64,000 nucleotides of DNA from Plasticicumulans acidivorans (GCF_003182095.1 NZ_QGTJ01000006.1:1-64000); one strand, 5' to 3'; numbered from the stretch's first letter, positions 28,184 through 37,544 are shown. The notes: a model not told the origin generated them from the letters alone. A program made the numbers and translations.

Positions 28184-29671
28184 ATGCGCAGAGACTGGAA
28201 CCTCAGCATCGACATCGACCGCCGTGCGCCGCTGGCACTGAGCCAGCAGATCGCGCAGGCCATCATCGAAAAGATCCGCCTCGGGCTGCTGCGGCCGGGG
28301 GAGGCCCTGCCCGGCACGCGCGAGCTGGCCGCGCGGCTCGCGCTCAACCGCAAGACCGTGGTCACCGCCTATGACGAGCTGGCCGCGCAGGGCTGGCTGC
28401 TGGCGCAGGGCAAGCGCGGCACCTTCGTATCGCCGCAGCTGCCGGCGCCCGCCCGCGCGGCGACGCCCGCCGAGCGCGACGTCGAGGCCGGCCTGCCGGC
28501 GGCCGATTACGCCGTATACGGCACGCCGTGGACGCCGGCGGACACCGCCGGCCGCGAGCTGATCGAATTCAGCGACGGCGTGCCCGACAGCCGCATCGTG
28601 GCCTTCGATGCCCTGTCGTCGGCCTTTCGCCGCGCACTGATCGAGACCGTGCGCGGCAACCTGCTCGGCTACGGCGACCCGCGCGGGCTGCTGGCGCTGC
28701 GCGAGCGCATCGCCGCCATGCTGCGCCACGAGCGCGGTCTGCATGCCGACGCGCAGACGCTGTGCCTGGTGCGCGGCAGCCAGATGGGGATCTATCTGGC
28801 GGCCCGCGTGCTGGTGCAGCCGGGCGACGTGGTCGCCATCGAGCGTCTGAGTTATCCGCCGGCGCGCGCGGCCTTCGAGGCCTGCGGCGCGCGGGTGGTG
28901 GCGATCGAGCAGGACGCCGCCGGGCTGCTGCCCGAGGCGCTGGAGCAGCTGTGCCGCCGGCAGCGGCTGCGGGCGATCTACCTGACGCCGCATCATCAGT
29001 TCCCGACCACCGTCACCCTGCCGGCCGACCGCCGCCTGCGCCTGCTGGCGCTGGCCGAGCAGTTCGGCTTCGTCATCGTCGAGGACGACTACGATCACGA
29101 ATTCCACTTTGCCGGCACGCCGCTGCTGCCGATGGCCAGCATCGACCGCTGCGGCAAGGTGATGTACGTCGGCTCGCTGTCGAAGGTGCTGGCACCGGGC
29201 CTGCGGGTCGGCTACGTGGTGGCGCCGGAGCCGGTGATCGCGCGCCTCGCCGGCGCGGTGATGCAGATCGACCGGCAGGGCAACGCCGTCACCGAGCGCG
29301 CCGTGGTCGAGCTGTTCGACAGCGGCGAGCTGGCCCGCCACATCCGCCGCGCGCGGCGCATCTACGCGCAGCGCCGGCAGCTGACGATGCACTGGCTGCG
29401 TGAACAGCTGGCCGGGGCGCTGAGCTTTCGCGAGCCCGACGGCGGTCTGGCGCTGTGGCTGCAGCTGGCGCCGGCGCTCGACGTCGCCCGCCTGCAGCGC
29501 GACGCGCTCGCGGAGCACGTCGGGATCCTGCCGGGCAGTACCTTTCGTGACGATGGCGCTGCGGTCAACGCCCTGCGCCTGGGTTACGGCGGGCTGGACG
29601 AACGCGAGTTGCTGCGCGGGCTGCAGGGGCTGCAGCGGGCGATCCTGCGCCAGCGCCCGGCCGGCGCCTGA
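28184..29671 (+). CDS. MocR/PdxR-family transcriptional regulator
   Basis: A 495-residue protein. Residues about 10-80 are a GntR winged helix (LSQQIAQAIIEKIRLGLLRPGEALPGTRELAARLALNRKTVVTAYDEL). The rest is an aminotransferase-like domain with the PLP Lys in GSLSKVLAPGLRVGY and the aspartate region VEDDYDHEF. Such regulators sense PLP or an amino compound. The divergent oxidoreductase and M24 genes are the obvious targets. Confidence 0.93.
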   Translation: MRRDWNLSIDIDRRAPLALSQQIAQAIIEKIRLGLLRPGEALPGTRELAARLALNRKTVVTAYDELAAQGWLLAQGKRGTFVSPQLPAPARAATPAERDVEAGLPAADYAVYGTPWTPADTAGRELIEFSDGVPDSRIVAFDALSSAFRRALIETVRGNLLGYGDPRGLLALRERIAAMLRHERGLHADAQTLCLVRGSQMGIYLAARVLVQPGDVVAIERLSYPPARAAFEACGARVVAIEQDAAGLLPEALEQLCRRQRLRAIYLTPHHQFPTTVTLPADRRLRLLALAEQFGFVIVEDDYDHEFHFAGTPLLPMASIDRCGKVMYVGSLSKVLAPGLRVGYVVAPEPVIARLAGAVMQIDRQGNAVTERAVVELFDSGELARHIRRARRIYAQRRQLTMHWLREQLAGALSFREPDGGLALWLQLAPALDVARLQRDALAEHVGILPGSTFRDDGAAVNALRLGYGGLDERELLRGLQGLQRAILRQRPAGA

Positions 29672-29684
29672 GGCGGGCGCGGCC

Positions 29685-30107
29685 TCAGCGCGGGGCGGTT
29701 GCCTGCTGCGCCGGCCCTTTCAGCTCCACGGTATTGCCCTGCGGATCATGCAGATAGATCGACGGTCCGTAGCCCTCGGCGCCGTAGCGCTGCTCGGTCG
29801 GCCCGGCGGCGATGCCGTGGCTGGCGAGGTGGGCGCGGATCGCGGCCTCGTCGAAGGGGTCGACGCGCAGGCAGAAGTGATCGAGGTTGCCGCCACTGAC
29901 CGCGGGCGGCGGGCCGCCGGCGCGACCGAGCGGGCGGTCGAGCGGCACCAGATCGATCAGCGCCTCGCCGGCGCGCAGCTGGATCAGGCCGAGCGTGTCC
30001 TCGCGGCGCTCGACCGGGCAGCCGAGCACGTCGACGTAGAAATGCAGCATCGCCGTCAGGTCGACGACGCGCAGCACCAGGTGGTCGAGACGGCGGATCG
30101 GGATCAT
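29685..30107 (-). CDS. VOC-family (glyoxalase-like) protein
   Basis: A 140-residue vicinal oxygen chelate protein: IRRLDHLVLRVVDLTAMLHFYVDVLG at the N-terminus, LDHFCLRVDPFD in the middle and GPSIYLHDPQGNTVELKGP at the end. Metal ligands His, His and Glu are in place. The fold covers fosfomycin-resistance thiol transferases, dioxygenases and glyoxalases, and the substrate is unknown. A GTG 9 bp upstream is an alternative start. It ends 13 bp past the convergent MocR gene. Confidence 0.85.
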   Translation of the reverse strand: MIPIRRLDHLVLRVVDLTAMLHFYVDVLGCPVERREDTLGLIQLRAGEALIDLVPLDRPLGRAGGPPPAVSGGNLDHFCLRVDPFDEAAIRAHLASHGIAAGPTEQRYGAEGYGPSIYLHDPQGNTVELKGPAQQATAPR

Positions 30108-30120
30108 CGGGCGCACCGTG

Positions 30121-30480
30121 TCAGCTGGCGTACTTCACCGTGCAACCGTAGGGGCGGGTCAGCGGCTTGTCGACCGGCTTGCCGTCGAGCACCGCCTGCA
30201 CGGCGTTGCGCAGATACGGTTCGGCCCTGTCGACGTCGGCGCCGCGGGTCGAGGCGATGCTGTCGATGCCGCCCATGTAGCGCAGCGTGCCGTTGCGGTG
30301 GCCGGCATCGCCGGGATTCTTCCAGTAGCTGTGCCAGTGCGGCGCCAGGCGTTGGCGCAGGCCGAAGTACAGGGCCTGGCCGGGGGCGACGCGGTCGTGG
30401 TCGGCGACCAGCGTCACCGTCGCCCGCGGGCTGCGCCGCGCCGCGCGCTCAGCGGCTTGCGCTGTTCCGCACGCGCAGAC
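30121..30480 (-). pseudogene. chimeric remnant of a DsbD-like N-terminus fused to a redoxin C-terminus
   Basis: The frame from about 30480 reads LPFIALLVCACGTAQAAE (a signal peptide), then LVADHDRVAPGQALYFGLRQRLAPHWHSYWKNPGDAG. This is like the start of DsbD-type thiol-disulfide proteins. It then changes abruptly to LRYMGGIDSIASTRGADVDRAEPYLRNAVQAVLDGKP...RPYGCTVKYAS, the C-terminus of AhpC/TSA-type thioredoxin-family proteins. An in-frame stop precedes the signal peptide with no standard start; the first usable GTG is near 30417. A deletion joining two neighbouring genes explains this best. It may be untranslated. Confidence 0.65.
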
Positions 30481-31804
30481 CAGTAAAGCGATGAATGGCA
30501 GTCACGGCGTGCGGCGGGCGGGGGACATGCGCGAACTCCGCGTGCAGGCGGGGATGACCTGAACTGCGATCGCGGTGGAGCGCCTGAGTTCGCCCGCGGG
30601 TCGGCGTTTTGCGCGCGCTGGCCAGCAGATGCAGCGTCGATGCCCAGACGATCAGCGTCGCCCAGCACAGCGGCCGGTAGCCGTCGAACTGCTGGAAGCT
30701 GACCGAAAACAGCGTCAGCGCGACGAAGGCGCCGCTGCCGGCGCGGGCGATGCGCCGCCGCTGCGCATCGGCGGCGTCGAATTCGCGCGCCAGCGCCGCC
30801 AGTGGCACCAGCATGGCGACGAAGTAATGCGACTCCGAAATCGGCGGGATCAGCAGCATCCAGCACACCGCCGCACCGGCCAGCAGCGGTGCATCACCGG
30901 CGGCCATGCGCCGGGCGCGCAGTGCCATCGCCAGCAGCATCGCCAGCGCGCTGGCGATCAGCAGTGCCTGCACGCCGCGGCCGTCGGTGCGCCACAGCAG
31001 GAGCAGCGACTGCAGTGACTGGTTGCGCGGCTTGCGCGCATCGAGCAGCTGGTCGAACAGCGGGTTGTCCTGCCGCGCCTGATTGCTGAGCAGCGCCGGC
31101 TGCGCCATCAGCTGGCTCCATTCGCGCAGGTCATCGAGATTGTGCTGCCAGCCGCGCACCAGCCCCGGCAGCAGCAGGCCGCCGAGCAGCAGCACCAGCA
31201 GCACGGCGGCCAGCGCGCGCCACTGCCGGCGCCAGGCGAACCACAGCAGCAGCGTCGCCGGAAACACCTTGAGCAGGATCGCGCCGCCGAGGCTCGCGCC
31301 GGCGCGCCACGGCTGGCCGCGCAGCTCGCAGCACACCGCGGCGACGACCAGCCACACCATCAGCTCGGAAGCCTGCCCGCGCATGATGCCCGACAGCCAC
31401 CACGGCAGTACGGCAAACGCCAGCCACAGCGTGCGCTCGGGCCGGCGGCCGCCGTCGCTGGCGAGCGCGGCGGCGAGCTGCAGGGCGCGGCCGCTGACCA
31501 GCAGCGCCAGCAGAAACCACAGCAGCGCACCCCAGGCCACCGGGATGCGCGCCAGCGGCGCCATCAACACCGCGAGCGGCGGTGGATAGACGTAGTTCCA
31601 GCCGCGGGCATTGTGCGCGGCGTAGAGATCGCTGCCGTCGAGCACGGCCTGCGCGGCGGCACGGTAGACGGTGAAATCGGTGTGCTCGACCTGGGAGAAC
31701 GCCGCGCGAAAGATCGTGGTGGCGGCCAGCGCGGCGAGCAGCGTCAGCAGCAGCAGGTAGGCCGCGCGCTGCGGCCAGGGGGCATGAAAAGGACGATCGG
31801 ACAT
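30449..31804 (-). CDS. GT87-type (DUF2029) membrane glycosyltransferase, possibly with altered C-terminus
   Basis: A 451-residue protein with about ten membrane segments and the polyprenol-phosphate-mannose-dependent mannosyltransferase pattern: FRAAFSQVEHTDFTVYRAAAQAVLDGSDLY near the N-terminus with catalytic Asp, NYVYPPPLAVLMAPL, GQASELMVWLVV, NQSLQSLLLL and PPISESHYFVAML. The last about 50 residues are charged and unlike membrane sequence, and they run over the signal-peptide region of the neighbouring remnant gene. The original C-terminus may therefore have been replaced at the same deletion. A start 45 bp upstream is also open. Confidence 0.8.
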   Translation of the reverse strand: MSDRPFHAPWPQRAAYLLLLTLLAALAATTIFRAAFSQVEHTDFTVYRAAAQAVLDGSDLYAAHNARGWNYVYPPPLAVLMAPLARIPVAWGALLWFLLALLVSGRALQLAAALASDGGRRPERTLWLAFAVLPWWLSGIMRGQASELMVWLVVAAVCCELRGQPWRAGASLGGAILLKVFPATLLLWFAWRRQWRALAAVLLVLLLGGLLLPGLVRGWQHNLDDLREWSQLMAQPALLSNQARQDNPLFDQLLDARKPRNQSLQSLLLLWRTDGRGVQALLIASALAMLLAMALRARRMAAGDAPLLAGAAVCWMLLIPPISESHYFVAMLVPLAALAREFDAADAQRRRIARAGSGAFVALTLFSVSFQQFDGYRPLCWATLIVWASTLHLLASARKTPTRGRTQALHRDRSSGHPRLHAEFAHVPRPPHAVTAIHRFTGLRVRNSASR

Positions 31805-32172
31805 GGGGGTGAATCCGCTCGGTTGGAAATGATGGTCCGTAAGCTCCATGAAAGCTTGCGGCCCTAGCCTTACTGCCGAATTAATGATCGCCCGTAGCGG
31901 TGGTGTGAATACATCGGGCTGTCGAAAGAAACGGCATTTTACCGGAATTGCGGTTTCGATGCGGTTCAGGCGCCGGGTCGTATTGCTGGCGCACTCAAAT
32001 TTTGTAAATCGTTATTTCATTTTTGTTTGAATTCATTTCGTTACATTCCATTGAATTTTTCTGAATGAATCCGTCTGTCACGGATTCGGTGAGGCGGGCG
32101 CTCTGGTAATGACCACGGCCGTCGCCTGCACCGAAGGCGGGCCGGATCATTCACCGTCTCGGTGGTGCTGCG
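31805..32172. other. AT-rich divergent intergenic region with an inverted repeat
   Basis: The 368 bp between the two glycosyltransferase genes are much richer in AT than their surroundings, especially 31990-32070, and no gene is visible. An 8-bp inverted repeat GAATCCGT-ctgtc-ACGGATTC lies at 32067-32087. It may be an operator for the downstream arnT-like gene. Confidence 0.5.
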
Positions 32173-33981
32173 ATGCGCGCTGTTTCGATCAAAGCGGATT
32201 CACCCGCACGGCATCGTCCGGTGGCGGCTGGCCGACAGGCCGCGCTGCTGCGCGTCGCCCGGCGTTATCTGGCCGTGCTGCTGCCCGGCAGCCTGCTGCT
32301 GTATTTCCTGTCGACGCTGGCGGTGCGGCCGCTGCGCGTGCCCGACGAGGGGCGCTATCCGGAAATCGCCCGCGAAATGCTGCTCAACGGCGACTTCATC
32401 ACGCCGCATCTCAACGGCGTGCCGTTCCTCGACAAGCCGCCGCTGTTCTACTGGCTGCAGACCTTGGCCTACCGCCTGTTCGGCATCGATCTATGGTCGA
32501 TCCGGCTGATGCCGGCGCTGTTCGGCATCGCCGGCTGCCTGCTGGTCTATTACGCCGGGCGGCGCTGCTTCGGCCGGCGCGCTGCACTGCTCAGCGTCCT
32601 GGTGCTGGCGACCAGCCCGTTTTATTTCATCGCCAGTCAATTTGCGAATCTCGATCTGGAAGTCGCGGTATTGATCGAGGCGGCCTTATTCGCCTTTCTG
32701 CTGGCCTGGCGCGAGCCTGCCGCGTCGCGCGCGCGTTTCGTGTTTCTGCTGCTGGCGTATCTGGCCTGTGGTTTCGGTGTGCTCGCCAAGGGACTGATCG
32801 GCTTGGTATTGCCATTCATGGTCGTCGGCACCTGGTTAATCCTGATGCGGCGCTGGCGCGATATTCCGGCATTTAAACCGCTGTCGGGATTATTGCTGAT
32901 TGCCGTGATTTGCCTGCCGTGGTTTTACGCGGTGCAGCAGGCGAATCCCTGGTTTTTCGATTTCTTTTTCATTTATCAGCAATTCGATCGTTTCGTCGGC
33001 CATGATTTCAACAGTCACCAGCCTTTATGGTTCTATCTGCCGGTGCTGGCCGCCGGCCTGTTTCCGTGGAGTCTGCTGCTGCCGCACGCCGTGCAGGCCG
33101 CCTGGCGCGAGTTGCGGCAGGGCGGCGAGTCGCGACCGGTGCTGCTGCTGTTGCTGCTGTGGCCGGCGCTGATCGTGCTGTTTTTCTCGCTGCCGGCTTC
33201 GAAGGTCGTCGGTTATGTGCTGCCGGCACTGCCGGCGCTGGCGCTGCTGCTCGGCCATCGCCTCGATCGCTGGCTGCGGGAAGGTCCGCAGGGCGAGCTG
33301 CGCTGGCGCTCGCTGGCGGCCTTCGCGCTGGTGATGGCGCTGGCGGCGCTGGCGCTGCTGTGGGCAGTGCCGGGACTGGCGGCACGCTACGGTCGACCGC
33401 AGCTGCTGGTGGAGCTGCGCGGGCTGGCAGTGTGGCTGGCGGCGCTGGCGCTGCTGGCCGGCTGGGCGCGGCGCTGGGCACCGCTGCGCGGCGTCGCGCT
33501 GCTGGCGCTGGCGGGCATGAGTTTCTGCCTGAGTGCGGTGCTGCTCAGCCCGGCCTTCGACGAGCAGTCGACACAGGCGCTGGCGCAGATCCTGCGCCAG
33601 CAGGCCGGTGCGCAGGATCGTATCGTCGTCTATGGCGATTACCCGCAGGATCTGCCGCTGTATCTCGACCGCCGCCAGCCGCTGACCGTCGTCGCCGACT
33701 GGACGCGCGCGGCGCGCAGCGGCGGTGACAACTGGCGGCGCGAACTGTACTTCGGCCGCGAGCATGCTCCCGAGTCGGCGGCCTGGCTGCTGTCAGCCGA
33801 GCAGTTCGCGGCGCTGCCGCCGGCGCCCGGCCAGCTCTACCTGCTGTTCACGCCGGCGGTGCGCGATGAACTCGGTCAGCGTTACCTGCTGCAGTACCTC
33901 GGCGCCGCCGGTCATCTGCAGCTGGCCCGGGTGCTCGGACCGGCGCCGGCTCACGAGGCGTCGTCGTCGCTGTCGCAGTAG
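32173..33981 (+). CDS. ArnT/PMT-family lipid-linked glycosyltransferase
   Basis: A 602-residue protein with about twelve membrane segments. The N-terminal catalytic loop has the family motif PDEGRYPEIAREML, followed by GVPFLDKPPLFYWLQ. A periplasmic domain makes up the last about 150 residues. ArnT-type enzymes move a sugar from a polyprenyl phosphate to lipid A or protein. The 5' part, from about 32630 to 33010, is richer in AT codons than the rest, which may point to mixed origin. The stop lies inside the convergent GGDEF gene (31-bp overlap). Confidence 0.88.
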   Translation: MRAVSIKADSPARHRPVAAGRQAALLRVARRYLAVLLPGSLLLYFLSTLAVRPLRVPDEGRYPEIAREMLLNGDFITPHLNGVPFLDKPPLFYWLQTLAYRLFGIDLWSIRLMPALFGIAGCLLVYYAGRRCFGRRAALLSVLVLATSPFYFIASQFANLDLEVAVLIEAALFAFLLAWREPAASRARFVFLLLAYLACGFGVLAKGLIGLVLPFMVVGTWLILMRRWRDIPAFKPLSGLLLIAVICLPWFYAVQQANPWFFDFFFIYQQFDRFVGHDFNSHQPLWFYLPVLAAGLFPWSLLLPHAVQAAWRELRQGGESRPVLLLLLLWPALIVLFFSLPASKVVGYVLPALPALALLLGHRLDRWLREGPQGELRWRSLAAFALVMALAALALLWAVPGLAARYGRPQLLVELRGLAVWLAALALLAGWARRWAPLRGVALLALAGMSFCLSAVLLSPAFDEQSTQALAQILRQQAGAQDRIVVYGDYPQDLPLYLDRRQPLTVVADWTRAARSGGDNWRRELYFGREHAPESAAWLLSAEQFAALPPAPGQLYLLFTPAVRDELGQRYLLQYLGAAGHLQLARVLGPAPAHEASSSLSQ

Positions 33982-35981
33982 CGCCAGCCCTGGCGGCCGG
34001 AGCGCTTGACCGCATACATCGCAGCGTCGGCGCGCGTCAGCAGGGTCTCGGGGTCGCGGGCGTGATCGGGGTAGAGGGCGATGCCGATGCTGCAGCCGAT
34101 GCGGACCTTGCGCCGGCTCAGCTGCACCGGCTCGGCGAGCGTTTCGATGATGCGTTCGGCGATCATCGCGGCGCTGCCCGGCCCGGCGATGTCACGCAGG
34201 ATCACCGCGAACTCGTCACCGCCGAGGCGGGCGACGGTATCGGCCGCCCGTGAGCACTGCAGCAGGCGTTCGGCGACGCTTTTCAGCAGGCGGTCGCCAT
34301 CGGCATGACCGCCGTTGTCGTTGACCGCCTTGAAGCCGTCGAGATCGAGATACAGCAGCGCGCAGCGCTGGCGGTCACGCGATGCGGCCGCCAGCGTGCG
34401 CTCCAGGCGGTCGAAGAACAGGGTGCGGTTCGGCAGCCCGGTCAGCTGGTCGAAGTGGGCGAGGCGGTCGAGGCGCGCATGCAGCAGGCGGCGCTCGCTG
34501 ATGTCGCGGCTGATGCCCATCAGCGCCAGCGGCCGGCCGTGCAGGTCGCGGATCAGGTTGAGGCTGGTCTCGGTCCACAGGCCGTGGCCGTCGGCGCTGC
34601 GCATTTCCAGCTCGCAGCCGCCCGCCAGCGTCGCCGGCAGTGCCGCATCGCCGATCGCCGCCAGGTAGTCGCGCACGCGCGCCGCCGATTCCGGGCAGAA
34701 CAGCTGCTCGGGCGTGGCACCGTTCAGCGCTTGCGGCGTGTAGCCGCTGCAGCGCAGCAGCGAGGGGCTGAAGTAGCTCAGCGCGGCGTCGGCGAGCTCC
34801 AGCGTCCAGATCATGTCGGTGGCGTGCTCGGCGAGCAGGCGGTAGCGGCTCTCGCTTTCCAGCAGGCGGGCCTGCGCGGTTTCGAGGGCGTGGTTCTGCC
34901 GTCGCAGCCGGCGGTTGAGCCGGTGCAGCCAGATGCTGAACAGGCCGGCGGCGAGCAGCAGCAGCGCCAGCCCGGTCGCCGCGCGCGGCAGCCATGCCGG
35001 CAGCTGCGGGTGCGGCTGGTAGAGCAGGCCCTCGATACTGGCGCCGCGCGGCAGCAGGCCGAGCTCGGCGTAGGTGTCGGCGATGTGGCGCCAGCGGCCG
35101 GGATGGCTGTAACCGAGCTCGACCAGATCGTCGCGGATCAGTGCCTGCATCTGCTGCGCCTCGAAGGCGAGCTGCGCGCGGCTGTGGCGCTGGCTGTACT
35201 GGCTGAGGATCAGCTCGATGATCTCGTCGGGATGCCTGAGCGCATAGTCCCAGCCGCGCAGGCTGGCGGCGCGAAACGCGCGCACCCGCTGCGGATGCAG
35301 GGTGATCTGCTGCTCGCTGGTGAACAGATTGTCGCCGTAGAAATCGATGCCGGCGCTGCGTGGCGTGAAGGTCAGGTAACGGAAGCCGGCCTGGTCGAGA
35401 AAAAACGGCTCGTCGGTGAGGTAGACCGACATCGCATCGACGCGGCCGTCGATCAGGTCCTGGGCGTCGAAGTGATGCGGCAGGTAGTGCAGGCTGGCCG
35501 GGTCGACGCCTTCCCGGCGCAGGTAGGCGAGCAGTTCATCGGCGTGCGCTTCGAGCATCAGCGTGCGCCCGGCCAGGCTGTGGATCGAGTCGGTGGGGCT
35601 GTCTTCACGCATCACCAGCGCCAGCGCCGAGTGCTGAAAGACGTTGGCGAGGACCACGACCGGCTTGCCGGCATACCGCGACAGCAGCAGCGCGCTGGTG
35701 CCGACGCCGAAATCGGCGCTGCCGTCGAGCACCTGCTGCACCGGGTCGGTGTCGGGCTGCGCTTCGAGCAGCTGCACGTCGAGTCCGGCGTCGCGGTAGT
35801 AGCCCTGCGCGATCGCGGCGTAGTAGCCGGCGAACTGGAACTGGTGCTTCCACTTCAGCTGCAGCGTGACCCGCTCGGGGGTGCTGACCTGCGCAGCGCC
35901 GGCCGCGGCGTCGCCGATCGGCAGCCACCACCACAGCAGCGCGAAGCCATAAACCAGCGCCCGTCCCAGTCGAGTCAGCAT
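33951..35981 (-). CDS. diguanylate cyclase with NMT1/THI5-like sensor and PAS domain
   Basis: A 676-residue protein. An N-terminal hydrophobic segment leads into a THI5/NMT1-type periplasmic binding domain (about 40-300; LKWKHQFQFAGYYAAIAQGYYRDAGL, VGTSALLLSRYAGKPVVVLANVFQHS). A second membrane segment (WLPRAATGLALLLLAAGLFSIWL), a PAS domain (ESRYRLLAEHATDMIWTLE) and a GGDEF domain with intact GGDEF active site follow. It probably makes c-di-GMP in response to a small periplasmic ligand, perhaps a pyrimidine-like compound. An upstream extension of the frame was rejected. Confidence 0.88.
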   Translation of the reverse strand: MLTRLGRALVYGFALLWWWLPIGDAAAGAAQVSTPERVTLQLKWKHQFQFAGYYAAIAQGYYRDAGLDVQLLEAQPDTDPVQQVLDGSADFGVGTSALLLSRYAGKPVVVLANVFQHSALALVMREDSPTDSIHSLAGRTLMLEAHADELLAYLRREGVDPASLHYLPHHFDAQDLIDGRVDAMSVYLTDEPFFLDQAGFRYLTFTPRSAGIDFYGDNLFTSEQQITLHPQRVRAFRAASLRGWDYALRHPDEIIELILSQYSQRHSRAQLAFEAQQMQALIRDDLVELGYSHPGRWRHIADTYAELGLLPRGASIEGLLYQPHPQLPAWLPRAATGLALLLLAAGLFSIWLHRLNRRLRRQNHALETAQARLLESESRYRLLAEHATDMIWTLELADAALSYFSPSLLRCSGYTPQALNGATPEQLFCPESAARVRDYLAAIGDAALPATLAGGCELEMRSADGHGLWTETSLNLIRDLHGRPLALMGISRDISERRLLHARLDRLAHFDQLTGLPNRTLFFDRLERTLAAASRDRQRCALLYLDLDGFKAVNDNGGHADGDRLLKSVAERLLQCSRAADTVARLGGDEFAVILRDIAGPGSAAMIAERIIETLAEPVQLSRRKVRIGCSIGIALYPDHARDPETLLTRADAAMYAVKRSGRQGWRYCDSDDDAS

Positions 35982-36097
35982 GAGTGCAAGTGCCGCGCCT
36001 GCCGGCGCCCGAAAGCGGCCGGCCGAAGGGTTGATCAAACGAACGGTGAGGCCCTGCCGCGCCGGTGTGCCCGCGCGCGGCAGGTTGCGCCATCGTA

Positions 36098-37210
36098 TCA
36101 GCGGGTGTTGCCGGCCAGCAGCGCTTTGCGCCGGCGGCCTTCGGCATCGGCGATCTTCAGGGCGGCGAGCACGCGCGCCGGTGAGACTTCGGCCGGCTCG
36201 TTGTGGATCGTCTCGCCGGGAGCGCAGGCGGCGTTCGCGGCGATCAGCAGCTTGGCGTCGTCGACCTCGCTGAGGCCGATGTCGGCGAGCGTCACCGGCA
36301 GACCGACCGCCAGGCAGAAGTCGTAGACCGTATCGATCATCGCCGGCTTCTTGTCGGCGAGGAACATCAGGCCCTGCACCCCGATCGCCACTTTTTCGCC
36401 GTGCCAGGCGTGGTGGGTTTCGGCGAGCGCGGTCAGGCCGTTGTGGATCGCGTGCGCCGCCGCCAGGCCGCCGCTCTCGAAGCCGAGGCCCGACAGCAGC
36501 GTGTTGGCCTCGACGATGTGGTCGAGCGCCGGCGTCACCACCCCCTGTTCGGCGCTGAGCTTGGCCAGCGTGCCGTATTCGAGCAGGGTTTCGTGGCACA
36601 GCCGGGCCAGCGCGTAGGCGGTCATCGGTCCCATGCGCCCGGTCATGTTGAAGCCGCGCTTGGCGTGGCAGTCCTCGGCCTCGAACCAGGTCGAGAACGC
36701 ATCGCCCATGCCCGAAACCAGCAGGCGCACCGGCGCGCGCACGATCACGGCGGTGTCGACCAGCACGGTATCCGGGTTGTGCGGCAGTACCAGATAGCGC
36801 TTGAAGCTGCCGTCCGGCTGATAGATCACCGACAGCGCACTGCACGGCGCGTCGGTGGAGGCGAGCGTCGGCGCGATCAGCATGCGCACGCCGAGCGTGT
36901 AGGCCACCGCCTTGGCGGTATCGAGGGTCTTGCCACCGCCGACGCCGACGATCACGTCGGTACGCTCGTGGCGGGCGATCACGCACAGACGCTCGATTTC
37001 CTCGTCGGAGCATTCGCCGCCGAAGCGCGCTTCGACCACCGGCAGCGTATCGCCGATGCCGGCGCGCAGGGTGTCGTGCAGATGGTCGAGCACGAAGCCG
37101 TCGCCGATCAGCAACGCCTTGTTGCCGAGGCGCTTGGCTTCTTCACCGAGTACGCCGAGAGCGTTTTCGCCCTGGACATAGCGGCCCGGGAATATCGCAG
37201 TCGTGAGCAT
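36098..37210 (-). CDS. gldA: glycerol dehydrogenase
   Basis: A 370-residue iron-type alcohol dehydrogenase family member. It matches GldA from IFPGRYVQGENAL to the end, with the NAD motif VGVGGGKTLDTAKAVA, the substrate/metal Asp in APTLASTDAPCSALSVIY, and His ligands in HAIHNGL and HHAWHGEKVA. It oxidises glycerol to dihydroxyacetone with NAD+. No dihydroxyacetone kinase is nearby. Confidence 0.93.
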   Translation of the reverse strand: MLTTAIFPGRYVQGENALGVLGEEAKRLGNKALLIGDGFVLDHLHDTLRAGIGDTLPVVEARFGGECSDEEIERLCVIARHERTDVIVGVGGGKTLDTAKAVAYTLGVRMLIAPTLASTDAPCSALSVIYQPDGSFKRYLVLPHNPDTVLVDTAVIVRAPVRLLVSGMGDAFSTWFEAEDCHAKRGFNMTGRMGPMTAYALARLCHETLLEYGTLAKLSAEQGVVTPALDHIVEANTLLSGLGFESGGLAAAHAIHNGLTALAETHHAWHGEKVAIGVQGLMFLADKKPAMIDTVYDFCLAVGLPVTLADIGLSEVDDAKLLIAANAACAPGETIHNEPAEVSPARVLAALKIADAEGRRRKALLAGNTR

Positions 37211-37390
37211 GGGGTTTGTCTCCCGCTGAGCACCCGTTGGTGTCGGTTTGAAGCCTAGCCCCGGCCGGCCGGGGCTGCCGCCCGTTCGACCGCACTGGCT
37301 TTTATCTGCAAGGAAAGCTGGACAGGCGCTCGGCGCGGCGGCGTGTCGCCGCCGGCGCCACTGCCCGTGACCTGTTCATGATTACGGGAT

Positions 37391-37430
37391 GTTCATTTAA
37401 TCAATAAGTTATTGATATTTTTTAATGAAC
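37391..37430. repeat. nested dyad, possible operator
   Basis: Outer arms GTTCATT and AATGAAC (37391-37397, 37424-37430) enclose an inner perfect dyad ATCAATAA-g-TTATTGAT (37400-37416). The sequence is very AT-rich within GC-rich DNA. It lies about 180 bp upstream of gldA and 150 bp upstream of phoA. It could bind a regulator or form a cruciform. Confidence 0.5.
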
Positions 37431-37510
37431 TGCAGGGCTGCACGATGGGCAGTTCGCGGTCTTTATTGTTATGAATTTATATCATCATATTGTTTAGATT
37501 CCCTAAAACC

Positions 37511-37544
37511 GCTTCATCAAGCCGTCACCTCGAAACCTTACAAA
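37511..37544 (+). promoter_or_regulatory. phoA: candidate Pho box and -10 upstream of phoA
   Basis: GCTTCAT-CAAG-CCGTCAC resembles CTGTCAY-N4-CTGTCAY (4/7 and 6/7). A TACAAA starts exactly 10 bp later, the same spacing as upstream of pit. It is 54 bp upstream of the phoA start. Confidence 0.45.

Noticed and set aside
35982..37013. N-terminal extension of the diguanylate cyclase up to 37013
   Set aside because: The extra part is antisense-like over gldA, and a signal-like hydrophobic segment begins at 35981.
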